A stretch of DNA of 64,000 nucleotides from Okeania sp. KiyG1 (GCF_014132355.1 NZ_BLZO01000085.1:62001-126000); one strand, 5' to 3'. Counted from the first letter of the stretch, positions 29,288 to 39,892 are shown. Program-made: numbers and translations. Notes: a model not told the origin generated them from the letters alone.

Positions 29288-29794
29288 GTGGTGAAAACAG
29301 GATTTTTAGTATTGGTCTTAATATTGGCTGTCGTAGGTATTTTGCCGATTCATATTGATTCAGCCCAAGCACAGGAAAATACCGTAAACTATACTCTCAC
29401 AGATTTAAACTATCGAGATTTTTCTAATAAAGATTTGCATGGTACTTCCTTTGCAGGTGCAGAAATGCGGGGTGCAAATTTTCAAGGAGCAAATATGCAA
29501 CGAACAATTATCACTAAAGGAGACTTTCTTCGGGCAAACTTAAGTGAAGCAGATTTTACTGATACTTTTGCAGATCGAGTCACTTTCGATCAGACTGACT
29601 TAACTAATGCTATTTTTACAGATGCCATGTTGAGTGGTAGCACCTTCGGTAATGCAGTGGTGACAGGAGCAGATTTTTCTGGAGCAATAGTAGACCGCTA
29701 TCAGGTAAAATTAATGTGTAAAAATGCTTCAGGAATTAATCCTATTACAGGAGTAGGTACCCGCGATAGTTTGGGGTGTCCTCCTAAACTCTAA
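29288..29794 (+). CDS. Pentapeptide repeat protein, exported (probable lumenal)
   Basis: About 168 residues. A hydrophobic signal segment (FLVLVLILAVVGILPI) ends near SAQAQ, a good signal peptidase site, so the protein is exported to the thylakoid lumen or periplasm. The mature part has roughly 15 pentapeptides of the A(D/N)LXX type (GANFQGANMQ, ANLSEADFTD, TDLTNAIFTD), which fold as a right-handed quadrilateral beta helix. A C-terminal Cys pair (MCKNAS...SLGC) fits the lumenal TL15/Rfr32 group. The start is set at GTG 29288 because GGGAGGAG at 29272 is the ribosome site; an upstream in-frame TTG would place that site inside the gene. Function unknown. Confidence 0.85.
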   Translation: MVKTGFLVLVLILAVVGILPIHIDSAQAQENTVNYTLTDLNYRDFSNKDLHGTSFAGAEMRGANFQGANMQRTIITKGDFLRANLSEADFTDTFADRVTFDQTDLTNAIFTDAMLSGSTFGNAVVTGADFSGAIVDRYQVKLMCKNASGINPITGVGTRDSLGCPPKL

Positions 29795-30050
29795 TTAATT
29801 TTGAGACATTGAGGTTCTTTTTTAATCTCCTATTTCTCCTGAGGTGACTTTGGTACCTAGCTTTACGCTTGTTATATAGTTGATTGACGCTTTTTAGTGG
29901 CTTCCCGTTAATCAGCAGTGGTTTGATACCAGGCTTATTTGTAGATAGAGCTACCTTACTGTCAATCGCTAAGTCTATTCCGGCTACAGATGTTGAATGT
30001 ATTTGTGAGTGATTTGTTTTTTCATACACAACTTCAATTTCAGGCTTCCA
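29784..30050 (-). pseudogene. TnpB (IS200/IS605 OrfB) fragment
   Basis: About 85 codons resemble the middle of a TnpB: VAGIDLAIDSKVALSTNKPG (RuvC-I region) and INGKPLKSVNQLYNKRK. The fragment lacks the N-terminus, the zinc finger and the later catalytic residues. A family B element abuts its upstream side at 30050, and its end overlaps the pentapeptide gene's stop region. It belongs to a different TnpB subgroup from the intact gene at 31300. Confidence 0.75.
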
Positions 30051-30224
30051 GGGTTAAAGATTGCTGAAAAAGTATAAGGTTTTTGGCTCAATTAGTCTCA
30101 AAATCCTCATATCTTTCCCCTGAGTATCAGAAAATTTGGCCGTAGTAGATAGTCTAAACTTTTCCCTGTTCCCTCTTCCCTGTTCCCTATAATCACCATA
30201 AGACTTTTTCAGCAAACCCTAATT
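30050..30224. mobile_element. Family B MITE-like element
   Basis: AGGGTTAAAGATTGCTGAAAAAG at the left, CTTTTTCAGCAAACCCTAATT at the right, about 175 bp. Its right terminus touches the stop codon (30223-30225) of the cyclase remnant, so it inserted exactly at that gene's 3' end. Confidence 0.6.
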
Positions 30225-31190
30225 ATTTTCTGCCAATCAATAAATAGGTTTTCATTTCACCCTTGCCTTTAACTGCTATGGCACCACGTTCCTGAAAGAT
30301 ATACCGATTATGTAAAAGATCGTAAGTTTTTGTAGAAACTTGAATCGTGCCGGGAATTCCATGAGATTCCATACGACTGGCAGTATTCACTGCATCACCC
30401 CAGAGGTCGTAAATATACTTTTTCGTGCCAATGACCCCAGCAACAACAGGTCCGGTGTTAATACCAATGCGGATACAGAGTTCAAAATTATGCTGTAAAT
30501 TAAATTTGCTGATTTCTTGCTGCATATCAAGAGCCATTTCTGCGGCAGCTTCGGCGTGGTCTGATCGTGGAATAGGTAGACCACTAGCAACCATATAAGC
30601 ATCTCCGATAGTTTTAATTTTTTCTAACCCGTGGCGATCGCTCAACTTATCAAATTCTGAAAAAATTTTATTGAGCAACATTACCAAATCTTCTGGTAGA
30701 ACTTTTTCTGACAGTTGAGTAAAACCAACAATATCAGCAAATAGGATTGTCACTTCTGCAAATCCGTCAGCAATTTGATGATGTCCTTGCTTTAGTCTTT
30801 GCGCTATTTGTTCTGGTAAAATATTTAGTAGTAGAGATTCTGATTTTTCTTTTTCTGTTGCTAATTCTGCTGTGCGTTCAATTACGCGTTTCTCCAATTC
30901 TTTTGAAGTCTGTCGAAGTTTGCTAATTACTAAAGTCAAGCCAATAATTCCTAATACAGACAATCCTGCTAAGGTCAAAAATGTATCTCGTAATCCCGCA
31001 TTAGTTGTCTTAATGATGCGATCGAGTGGTTGAGTAATTTCCAAAACACCTCTAACATCTCCGACTTTCCAATCCTTTTTAGGACTATCTGGGTGGTTAT
31101 TATGACAACTAACGCAACTTGGTTTCATAATATCTGCTTGAGCATATCGAAATGAAGGACGCCGTTCTACTAAACTTACCCAAACTTACC
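30223..31190 (-). pseudogene. Adenylate cyclase with DUF3365-like heme domain, 3' part
   Basis: Encodes RRPSFRYAQADIMKPSCVSCHNNHPDSP (CXXCH heme-c type motif of the Tll0287-like/DUF3365 sensor domain), one membrane helix (LTLAGLSVLGIIGLTLVI), a coiled linker, then a class III cyclase domain with LFADIVGFTQLS, KIKTIGDAYMVASG and WGDAVNTASRMES. The cyclase domain is intact over about 200 residues. The 5' part of the same gene is at 32500-32847, separated by the TnpB element; roughly 70 residues of the sensor domain are missing and an in-frame stop lies upstream of 31180. Expression of the 3' half from Met at 31128 cannot be excluded. Confidence 0.8.
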
Positions 31191-31299
31191 CATGAATGAT
31201 TGCATGAGCTTTGGAGCTAGCTTCCTGTTTCACAGAAGACCACTGACCGCAGTCTGTAACTTATCTTCTCCACAGGCTTAAAATCGGTGAGAACTTCAC
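31190..31299 (-). ncRNA. Probable omega-RNA / right end of the TnpB element
   Basis: Downstream of the tnpB stop, the minus strand reads CAGACTGCGGTCAGTGGTC then AAACAGGAAGCTAGCTCC and GCAATCATTCATGG. In IS200/IS605 elements the omega-RNA scaffold lies here and its 3' guide extends past the element end. The flank just outside is a duplicated GGGTAAGTTT. Confidence 0.5.
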
Positions 31300-32412
31300 C
31301 TACTTATTCACATAGCTTTCTAGGTTAACAGCAGCATTAAAGTCTCTGTCAGCTTGAAATCCACAGTTAGCACAATTATAAGTTCTCTCATGTAAAGGCA
31401 TTTTCTGTTGATGCCCACAATGAGAACATATTTGAGAACTTGGGTAAAATCTATCTGCTATTACTAACTCAGTGCCGTACCATTCACACTTGTATATAAG
31501 CTGACGCTTAAACTCATAAAACCCACAGTCTGCTATAGCACTTGCTAGTTTATGGTTTTTGAGCATTCCACTTACATTCAAATCTTCTATCACTATGGTG
31601 CTGTGGTTTTTAGCTAACCATGTTGTGAGTTTATGGAGTGTGTCAGCTCTGATGTCAGCCACTTTTTTGTGCAGTCTTGCTAGTTTTTTGATGGCTTTAA
31701 TTCGGTTTTTGGAGCCTCGCTTTTTTTTGCTGACACGGCGTTGATAACGAGTTAGTCGTTTTTGACTTTGTTTGTAGGCTTTAACGTTAGCAAATTTTGT
31801 TCCATCGCTACAGGTTGCTAGGGCGTTTATACCCACATCTACACCGATAATATCTCGTTCTTTTGTAGTAGGATTTGATTGATGATCATATTTAAAACTT
31901 ATATACCAATTACCCGCACGTTTTGAGATTATCACGTTTTTCACTGGCACAGAAGGTAAGACTTCATAAGTTTTTACTATTCCTATTCTTGGTAGTTTTA
32001 TGTAGTTTCCTTTCTGGATTTTGATACTTCCTTCTAGATAGAAACTATCTTTTTTCCCTTTTTTCTTAAACTTAGGAAACCCACGTTTGGGAATAGTTAA
32101 AAAGTTTTTAAATGCCCTTTCTAAATCTCTTAAGGCTTGTTGAGGGGCACATTTAGATACTTCGTAATACCAAGGATTCTCACTTTTGACTTCAGCAATT
32201 AAACGCTTATGCAAAGTGATAGCACTAGGGCGTTTTTTGGTGGCTTCGTACTCAGTAATACAAGTAGCTAATCCCCAATTATAAGCATGACGAGCCACAC
32301 CTGCGTGTTTGGCAAGTATGGTTTTTTGGTAATTGTTAACTTTTAACTTGGTCTTAATTGATTTCATTTGAACTGGTAAGCTATGAAAGAAAGTCTTTGA
32401 TAATACAGTCAA
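31300..32412 (-). CDS. tnpB: TnpB, RNA-guided nuclease of an IS200/IS605 element
   Basis: 370 residues, full length. Helix-turn-helix-like N-terminus (KTILAKHAGVARHAYNWGLA), RuvC-like catalytic residues in GVDVGINALAT (Asp), IVIEDLNVSGM (Glu) and DRDFNAAVNL (Asp), and a zinc ribbon CSHCGHQ...CANCG. All key residues are present, so it is probably active. TnpB proteins are omega-RNA-guided DNA nucleases that favour retention of their element. The start is likely the Met at 32367 (MKSIKTKLKVNNYQK); the 15 residues before it do not look conserved. No tnpA (Y1 transposase) accompanies it, so movement would need TnpA in trans. It interrupts the heme-cyclase gene. Confidence 0.93.
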   Translation of the reverse strand: MTVLSKTFFHSLPVQMKSIKTKLKVNNYQKTILAKHAGVARHAYNWGLATCITEYEATKKRPSAITLHKRLIAEVKSENPWYYEVSKCAPQQALRDLERAFKNFLTIPKRGFPKFKKKGKKDSFYLEGSIKIQKGNYIKLPRIGIVKTYEVLPSVPVKNVIISKRAGNWYISFKYDHQSNPTTKERDIIGVDVGINALATCSDGTKFANVKAYKQSQKRLTRYQRRVSKKKRGSKNRIKAIKKLARLHKKVADIRADTLHKLTTWLAKNHSTIVIEDLNVSGMLKNHKLASAIADCGFYEFKRQLIYKCEWYGTELVIADRFYPSSQICSHCGHQQKMPLHERTYNCANCGFQADRDFNAAVNLESYVNK

Positions 32413-32499
32413 ACTTTAATATATGATAGCATACAATCAGCATATTTTAAATATTTATTAACATTTGTCTAACTTTGTCAAGTTATTCTGCTTCAGTAG

Positions 32500-32847
32500 T
32501 TAGCCCCCTTCTATATTTTTATAGTCGTGAGTGATAGTAATACCTTCAACTGTTTTAGCACGAGTTGCTACTTCTGAATAAAGTGTACGAGCTGCTTGGA
32601 TAGTCTGGGCATAGTGGCTGGCATTTTGCAGTACCTTTGATTTAATTAGCTTAGATGAGAGAAGATGTGTATTCCACAGACCAGCAACAATACCTATGCA
32701 GAACATTATGCTTAACACTAATGCTGTACGTTTGTAGAGTTGTTGGATGAATAAAGTTTTTACTCTATGAATGAGTTTACACATAATACCCAAACTAAAA
32801 AAAATTCGTTGCGCCATATCAGCCAAAATGCTTAAGGTTTTATACAT
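32500..32847 (-). pseudogene. Adenylate cyclase with DUF3365-like domain, 5' part
   Basis: About 115 residues from Met at 32847: a basic start, one membrane helix (TALVLSIMFCIGIVAGLW) and the beginning of the DUF3365-like domain (NASHYAQTIQAARTLYSEVATRA...GITITHDYKNIEG). It breaks off at the left end of the TnpB element. It is the N-terminal partner of the remnant ending at 30223. Confidence 0.75.
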
Positions 32848-33093
32848 TATGAGATGACATCCTCGCACTTATTGACGCTGGTGTACCTCATCTAATTTAA
32901 AAACCTGTTATACCAATTTTCAAAATTACTGCTATGGAAAGGTCTATACCTGACAAGAATTTCCAGTCATTAATTTGTAACATTATTTTATTGAATTAGT
33001 ATTAAATACACTTAAATGTTTTTAATCAATTATAGCTAGAAAACAGAATTTGTTAAGATATCTAAAGCTATAGTCTCATATTAATTAATCCTG

Positions 33094-33882
33094 ATGGAAA
33101 GTCTTAATCCAGAAAGCAACTTGAGAAATTTTTTCGACTCTCAAGATTTACCTTTAGAAAAGCAAAATATTTTTCCAGGAGAGGTATTCAGTCATCCTGT
33201 TAATTTTGATACTGGTATTCGACATTTATTACCACGATATGATGAAATGTTGGATGTCATAGTGCGTTGTGTACCAAAAAATTGCGATCGCATTTTGGAA
33301 CTTGGTTGTGGTACTGGGGAACTAAGTTTAAAGCTATTACATAAATATCCTAATGCACAGATAGTAGCGGTGGATTATTCTCCACGAATGCTAGAATTTG
33401 CCAAAACTAAGATTGATGCTGCTGGGTATACAAATAGGTGGACTGAAATAGAAATGGATTTTGGTGAGTGGGCAAATAACGCTGATTTATTATCCCCTAT
33501 TAGTGATGGTTTTAATGCTTGTGTATCATCTCTGGCTATTCATCATCTGAGTGATAGTATGAAATTAAAGTTATTTCAAAAGATTAACAAAAGCTTAAAT
33601 TATGGAGGCTGTTTTTGGAATGCCGATCCTGTTTTGCCTGCAACTACAGAATTAGCAGAGGTGTTTAAAGAGATACAGCAGGAGTGGGCAATAAGTCAAG
33701 GAACTACTTTAGCAGAGGTTCGTGCCCAAATGGGTACTAGCAACCCTCATGGTTATTCTTCTAATCAAGACCAATTAGCTAGTTTGTCTGCTCATTTGGA
33801 GATGTTAACAACTGCCAATTTTGTACCTGTAGCTGTACCTTGGAAATATTATAAATTGGCAGTATTTGGTGGTTTTGTTTAG
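33094..33882 (+). CDS. Class I SAM-dependent methyltransferase
   Basis: 262 residues. The Rossmann-fold SAM site is clear: ILELGCGTGELSLKLL (motif I), IVAVDYSPRMLEFAK (acidic ribose-binding Asp), NACVSSLAIHHLSD (motif IV). The substrate is not predictable; the small-molecule type with a helical lid is likely. It is monocistronic, starting at an ATG with no strong ribosome site, in a region with few repeats, and divergent from the broken cyclase. The following 590 bp (33883-34474) contain one R1 copy and otherwise unique AT-rich sequence. Confidence 0.85.
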   Translation: MESLNPESNLRNFFDSQDLPLEKQNIFPGEVFSHPVNFDTGIRHLLPRYDEMLDVIVRCVPKNCDRILELGCGTGELSLKLLHKYPNAQIVAVDYSPRMLEFAKTKIDAAGYTNRWTEIEMDFGEWANNADLLSPISDGFNACVSSLAIHHLSDSMKLKLFQKINKSLNYGGCFWNADPVLPATTELAEVFKEIQQEWAISQGTTLAEVRAQMGTSNPHGYSSNQDQLASLSAHLEMLTTANFVPVAVPWKYYKLAVFGGFV

Positions 33883-34110
33883 AATGATTTCTGTGTTTAA
33901 TATCATTTATTAATATACTGATAAGGAAATAAACTACAAAATCATGCCCAATTTTTTATTACCAATAATATTATAATGTTTCAGAATAAAAGTAGAGATT
34001 TTCAGCAATGATTTGAATTATTGAAACAGGAATTACGCATAACTACCACATCTAGTAGGGTTTAACGGCCGTTAACCTCTTACAAATTGTGTATTATTTG
34101 ATATGCGTGC

Positions 34111-34316
34111 TTCAACAATTAATAATGAATAATGAATAATTAATAATTACCTCTCCTTGAAAAGAAGAGGATTGACAAAGAGATGAAAATTTTTCTTCTC
34201 TTGGTCGATTGGATATGGTTAGGAAACCCATCCATCCCATCCTAACGGACTGCTCCGCAAACGACCGCTTATTATCCCCTTAAAAGGGGAGGCTTTAAAC
34301 CACAATTTTTCGGTAA
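34111..34316. repeat. R1 dispersed repeat, long form
   Basis: TTCAACAATTAATAATG...CTCTCCTTGAAAAGAAGAGG, GGTCGATTGGATATGG with a GGAAACCCATCCATCCCATCC core, CCCCTTAAAAGGGGAGGC, TTTTTCGGTAA. Confidence 0.7.
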
Positions 34317-34474
34317 GTCCTGTGAAAGTTAAATTTAATAAGGTTTTAGGCTTTGGGTGAAAAAAGCTTACTGATAACTGATAACTGAAATGAACCCACC
34401 ACTTAAAACCTAGGAGTTTTAGAGTTTAACAGGGATAAATACTGGCAATTATCAAATAAACTGCCCCTATTTTT

Positions 34475-35422
34475 TTATAGAATTGCCAGCTTATCAGTTG
34501 CGCTAATTAAAGCATTTATAATACCTGGTTCAGAAACTGAATGTCCGGCATCTGGCACTACAATAAATTCAGCTTCCGGCCAAGCTTTATGTAGTTCCCA
34601 AGCTGAGACCATCGGACAAATAACATCATATCTTCCTTGTACGATTACTCCAGGAATATTGCGGATTTTATCGACATTTTTTAATAACTGTTCTTCATGT
34701 TCAAAAAAGCATTTATTAATGAAATAATGACATTCTATTCTAGCAAAAGCTAAAGCAAAATAACTATCCCCAAATTGTTGTGATACGTTTGAATTTGGAA
34801 TTAATTTACTGGTACTTCCTTCCCAAATTGACCAAGCGCGTGCTGCTTCTAATCGAACTTTTTCATCATCACTGGTTAATCTTTGATAATAAGCCTTAAC
34901 TAAATCACTTCTTTCTTCTATAGGAATAGGTTTTAAATATTCTTCCCAAGCATCAGGAAAAATATTACTTGCACCCTCTTGATAAAACCAAGAAATTTCT
35001 TTCGGGCGTACCATAAAAATACCTCGTAAAATTAAACCTATACAATTTTCTGGATGAGTTTGACTATAAGCTAATGCTAGAGTACATCCCCAACTACCTC
35101 CAAATACAACCCATTTTTCAATACTGAGATGAACTCGTAGTTTTTCTATATCGCTGACTAAATCCCAGGTAGTATTTTGAGATAGTTCAGCATGGGGAGT
35201 ACTACGACCACAACCTCTTTGGTCAAATAGAATAATTCGCCATTTTTTGGGGTCAAAATATTGACGATAAACAGGTATAATTCCACCACCTGGTCCACCA
35301 TGTAAAAAGACTACTGGTTTACCTTGGGGGTTGCCACATTCTTCATAATAAATAGTGTGAATATCGGAAACTTTGAGATTGCCTGTTTGATGGGGTTGAA
35401 TGGGTGGATAAAGTTCTCGCAT
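34475..35422 (-). CDS. pip: Prolyl aminopeptidase
   Basis: 315 residues, alpha/beta hydrolase of peptidase family S33. The oxyanion/N-terminal motif is FLHGGPGGG, the nucleophile lies in GGSWGCTLAL, the acid Asp in VQGRYDVICP and the His in DAGHSVSEPG. DQRGCGRSTPHAEL is diagnostic of proline iminopeptidases, which release N-terminal proline from peptides in the cytoplasm. Length and all catalytic residues are normal. It is monocistronic; the ATG is preceded by an AT-rich leader without a recognisable operator. Confidence 0.94.
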   Translation of the reverse strand: MRELYPPIQPHQTGNLKVSDIHTIYYEECGNPQGKPVVFLHGGPGGGIIPVYRQYFDPKKWRIILFDQRGCGRSTPHAELSQNTTWDLVSDIEKLRVHLSIEKWVVFGGSWGCTLALAYSQTHPENCIGLILRGIFMVRPKEISWFYQEGASNIFPDAWEEYLKPIPIEERSDLVKAYYQRLTSDDEKVRLEAARAWSIWEGSTSKLIPNSNVSQQFGDSYFALAFARIECHYFINKCFFEHEEQLLKNVDKIRNIPGVIVQGRYDVICPMVSAWELHKAWPEAEFIVVPDAGHSVSEPGIINALISATDKLAIL

Positions 35423-35658
35423 GGTTATATTTAAAGATTTATATTGATATTTTAGGAAAAATTTAGGATAAATAATATTTATTTCAACTGTTAATTATTA
35501 ATTAAAATAATTTTTAGTATGAAAAAAGTAATATATTATGGTGAATAGTCCTAATAAATTACTAAAGTTTCAGATTAAGTAAGGTGTAATGGCACACTTA
35601 CTATTTCTGGAATTAAGGATAGAACTTCGTTCTCCTTCCTTTGGGAGACGTGGGTTAT

Positions 35659-35871
35659 TTCAATAATTGATAATTGATAATGGATAATTGATAATTACCT
35701 CTCCCTAAAAGGAAGAGGATTGAATAAAAGGAAAAAATTTATTCTCTTGGTCGATTGGATATGGCGCAGGTTTCGGAGCCATCCCTCGACCGCTTTTTTC
35801 CCCTTGAAAGGGGAGGCTTTAAACCTGAACTATTTAATTATTTAATTATTTAATTATTAATTCTTCGGTAA
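35659..35871. repeat. R1 dispersed repeat, long form
   Basis: Nearly identical to 13137-13349, including the internal palindrome (GGTCGATTGGATATGGCGCAG...CCATCCCTCGACCGC). The two copies lie 22 kb apart. Confidence 0.75.
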
Positions 35872-36027
35872 CAAGCTTGAAACCCTATTATGGGATATAA
35901 TATTTATTTGACAAACACTCTCTAAAATTACTAAAGTTTCAGCAATAAATTAAAGATTTTTGAAACAACCCTAGATTCATATCGGGAAAGTCAAAAAATC
36001 AAGAATTTATAACTCAAAAACAGAGTC

Positions 36028-36118
36028 GGGACTTACACATGAAGCAGGAAAAACTAGGATTTGAGGTGGCTTACCTGTGGCTCCCAATGACGAAAATAGG
36101 TTATACTGCGTAAGTCCT
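36028..36118. mobile_element. Family C MITE-like element
   Basis: GGGACTTACACATGAAGC and TACTGCGTAAGTCCT, about 91 bp. GGACTTACGCA-ended small elements are widespread in cyanobacteria. A degenerate version may also lie at 25473-25565. Confidence 0.55.
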
Positions 36119-36279
36119 AAAAGTGTTAGCGACTAAAGCGTCGTTAGTAGATGTCTCCCCTGCCTTAGATCGGCGATCGCGTTTCTGCAATTATTCACAG
36201 AATAGCATACGATACTTATATTTTGATTTTTTCAAGGAGTGATACCTATCACTTACTTATAAATTTCCTGATGTCATTA

Positions 36280-36540
36280 GTAGAAATCTCCAATAATAAA
36301 AAATAAAATTAATTTTCGTAAATAAATCATTCAGGACTTACGCACAGACACTAAATTAAGTGAGGGCGTTTTGCTCCGCAACATATAAAGCGGAGCTTTG
36401 CGGAACGCAAATGTCATTCGCCCCTACATCTGGCGTTTTTAAGGTAAATTTGCGTAAGTCCTGTGATTAATTCTTTCCGCATACTCCCTACTCCCTACTC
36501 CTGATTCCCTACTCCACTCCCTCTTTTCTAGAGGTGTTTA
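36280..36540. mobile_element. Family A element carrying a family C insertion
   Basis: TAGAAATCTCCAATAATAAA at 36280 and CTCTTTTCTAGAGGTGTTTA at 36540 are degenerate family A ends. A complete family C element (36332-36462, CAGGACTTACGCA...TGCGTAAGTCCTG) interrupts it. 36541-36813 is AT-rich leader of the HEAT gene with no further element. Confidence 0.55.
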
Positions 36541-36813
36541 TACTAAGTAATATCTTTCCTGTTTAACCTATAGGCAAAATTGATGTATAGGCAACTAGCT
36601 GGACATATCTTTGTGAATTCTAGAATTTCAGGAATTTACCTAGACATAACCTGTACAATTATTAGTCTATACAAAATCTATTCAGGATGCAATTCTCTTC
36701 AATTTAATTTATAAGTAATTTGACTTATAATAGATTCAGTCTGTGAAACTTTCCCTACAAGTATCCAGTATACAGATAAAGCTAAAAAAATTATTAACTT
36801 ACAATAGGCCACT

Positions 36814-39497
36814 ATGATAATGCTCAAAAATGACTCTCAAACTTTATCTTCCCTCAAACGTCAAGTAGTGTTTGACGAAGACCCAGAACAGCGAATAGCA
36901 GCATTGGAAGAGCTAGCCATAGAATGGAAAAATAACCCGGATACTGTAGCTATTCTTAAACAATTAGCTATATCCGATGGATGTCCAGATGTGCGGAGAG
37001 CTGCAACAGAATATCTTGTCCAAGGTTGGCAAAACGATCCTAATATTTTACCTTTTCTCAAACAATTTGTAGTATCTAACAACGAATATTGGTGGGTGCA
37101 AGAAGCCATACTTACAAAATTAACTACAGGTTGGCGTGACGATCCAAATACGATCGCTTTCCTGAAACAACTGATTTTGGCAGACCAATATCGTTCCTCA
37201 AATGTACGTTATGCAGCACTCAAACAGTTAGCCCAAAACTGGCAAAATGAGCCAGATACACTAGCATTCTTGAAACAACGAGCTGTCTCCGATGTTGATG
37301 AAGCTTTGCGGGAAACAGCAGTAGAGCTTTTAGCTGAAGGTTGGCAAGATATAGATACTCTCACCTGGCTAAGACAAAGAGCGGAATCAGATAAACATTG
37401 GGGAGTACGTTTAATCATCATAGAAAAATTAAATCAAGATGGGAAGTACGACCATAAGACTTTAGCTTGGCTCAAAGGAATGGCAATGTCCGATCCAAGC
37501 CCTTATGTGGCTTCAGAAGCAGTATTCAAGTTAGCCAAACTGGCAAAAGATGACATTGATACTGGAACTATTCTGAAACAGTTGGCTTTGTCTGCTGAAG
37601 CTTCAGAGGTACGACGAGCTGCGATGAGTCAACTAGCAGAAAATTTGGGAAACGATCCAGATACGTTATCAACCCTCAAACAACTGGCAGAATTTGACCA
37701 ATGTTCTCATGTCCGACTGGCAGCAGTGGAACAGTTAATAACAGATTGGAAGAAAAATTCTGATACAGTAGCTATTATGAAAAAGTTGGCTATATCAGAC
37801 ACAGCTTCAGAAGTGCGAAAAGCAGCAATGGGTTACTTGATCGAAAACTGGCAAAAAGATTCTGATACAGTAGCTATTCTGAAACAGGTTGTGCAGTCAG
37901 ATGAATGTTGGCGGATGCGAGAACTGGCAGTGGTACAGTTGGGCGCATTTTGGCAACATGACCCAGATGTGTTGACTTTTCTCAAACAACAAGTGGAGTC
38001 TCCTGAATGTTGGGTAGTGGGAGAGATCGCCGTAGCACAATTAACTGTTGGGTGGAAAGATGACCCTAGTGTTTTAGCTCTGCTGAAAAAATTGGCTCTG
38101 TCTAACTCCGATGCACGAGTGGCAGCAATACGAGAATTATCTATCGGTTGGAAAGATGACCCTGATACTTTGAGTATTCTCAAACAAGTCGTTTTCAATG
38201 ATGATTGTTGGCACGCTAGGAAGTTAGCAGTTGAACAACTAGCTACTACTTGGCATGACGATCCTGATACCTTGACAGTTATCAAAAAAGTTGCTTTGTC
38301 TGACGATCGCCACGATGTACAAATTGTGGCAATGGAGATGTTAGTCACAGGTTGGAAAGATGACCCAGAGGCGATCGCTACTATTAAACAAGCAGCATTG
38401 TCCGATAATTTTTCAGAAGTACGCATAGCAGCAATGGAATTGTTAGCTACTACTTGGAAAAATAACCATGATACTTTGGCAACTCTGCAACAAATTGCTG
38501 TATCCGATCAATGTTCTGATGTGCGAGTAGCAGCGGTCGTTAAATTAGGCAATGATGGTAAGGATGACCCTAATATCTTAGCTTGGTTGAAACAACAAGC
38601 AGTTGACGATCGCTCTTCTGATGTGCAACAAGCAACTATGGAGCAGTTAGCTACAGACTGGAAAGACGATCCCGACACTCTAGATATTATCAAAAAACTG
38701 GTTGTGTCTGGCAATTGTTCTGAGCTACAACAGTCAGCAGTCCTACAATTAGCTACTACCTGGAAGGATGATCCTGAGACCATATCTGCTCTCAAAAAGC
38801 TAGCAGTATCGGCTCAATGCCCAGATTTACAACAGCTAGCAATGCAACAATTAGCTCTCGGATGGAAAGATGACCCCGATACTTTGACTATTCTCAAACA
38901 AACGGTTGAGTCTACAGATGAACGAGAAGTACGACAAGCAGCAATGCAGCAATTAGCTCTCGGTTGGAAAGATGACCCTGAGATATTAGGGTTATTTAAA
39001 AATTAGCTATTTCTGATGAGGATGTGTGCATCCGACAAACAGCAGTGGTTGAGTTGGGTATTTGTTGGCAACATGACCCTGAGACAATAGCAATTATCAA
39101 AAAAGTAGCTATGAGCGATCGTAGTTTTTATGTGCGACAAACTGCTTTAGAATTATTTGCTCTGCTGGGAAAAAACGATCCTTGTGCGGTTATTATGCTC
39201 AAAAAATTAGCTGAGTCTGATGATAATTTTTATGTACGACGTTCGGCAATACAGCAGTTAGCTTTAGGTTGGCATGATGAACCAGAGATGTTTGAATTTT
39301 TCTGCGATCGAGCCTATTGCGATCCATTTGTACGGGAGGAAGAATGGGAGGATAACCCGCGCCAAACTGCTTTAGAGGCAATTATCGAACAATATCAAGG
39401 AAATACTCAGATTTTTCAGATATTGAGCGATCGAACTGAAAATGATTTAGATGAGCAAGTACAAAAGTTTGCTCTGAAAATTTTAAAAGGATTTTAG
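36814..39497 (+). CDS. Solo HEAT-repeat protein (frameshifted near its end)
   Basis: About 894 residues built almost entirely of roughly 24 HEAT-like units of 34-36 residues (LKQLAISD...VRRAATEYLVQGWQNDPDT). Each has a conserved Trp-Lys-x-Asp-Pro turn. The first frame stops at 39006; continuing it at 39003 in the other frame restores a perfect unit (KKLAISDEDVCIRQTAVVELG), so the A run 38998-39002 is one base short. The C-terminal cap (DNPRQTALEAI...DRTENDLDEQVQKFA) is the same cap that ends the NACHT protein at 48-51.5 kb. No enzymatic domain, signal or membrane segment. It is likely a protein-binding scaffold; a relation to the NACHT protein is inferred from unit pattern and cap. Confidence 0.85.
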
Positions 39498-39509
39498 CGA
39501 ATCTAAGCA

Positions 39510-39600
39510 AGAGGGAGCGGGTTCATCTAAATTTAATGTTGAGCAATTAACAATAGCGCGAAACCCGCCCCTACAATTGCAACATTTTAGGTGTGCCACT
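39510..39600. repeat. GGGCGGGTT-type inverted repeat
   Basis: GAGCGGGTTCATCTAAATTTAATGTTGAGCAATTAA...AAACCCGCCCCTAC, the second copy of the unit at 21640-21715. Confidence 0.5.
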
Positions 39601-39800
39601 CCACTACCAATAGCGCTTATGTGTAAGTCCTATAAATGATATATAGGCTATTCCTGCTGACTCCTAACTCCTAAAAAACTGACTCCTAAGAAACAGCCTA
39701 AGTATTTGTAGCAAAAATTTTAGTATTTCATATAAAATACCTCACCTATAGCACTACAAGAATTGGTTAGGACATTTTTCAATCCTAAAACTCTTTTACA

Positions 39801-39892
39801 CAGGACTTACGCAACGGCACTAATTATAGTGGTTAAATCCGCAATAATGACCAAATTATACACTATATGTAGCGGCACTGCGTAAGTCCTGT
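39801..39892. mobile_element. Family C MITE-like element
   Basis: CAGGACTTACGCAACGGCACTA...GCGGCACTGCGTAAGTCCTG. A 92-bp near-perfect inverted repeat whose two arms pair over about 20 bp. The gene-free stretch 39498-40282 otherwise has CCCTATT heptamers (39900-39930) and an R2 copy. Confidence 0.65.

Noticed and set aside
29784-30050. Independent small gene
   Set aside because: Sequence matches the interior of a TnpB and lacks both ends, so it is a fragment.
37833-38426. Minus-strand frames within the HEAT gene
   Set aside because: Repeat-driven shadows; Ser/Cys-rich products typical of antisense reading of HEAT units.
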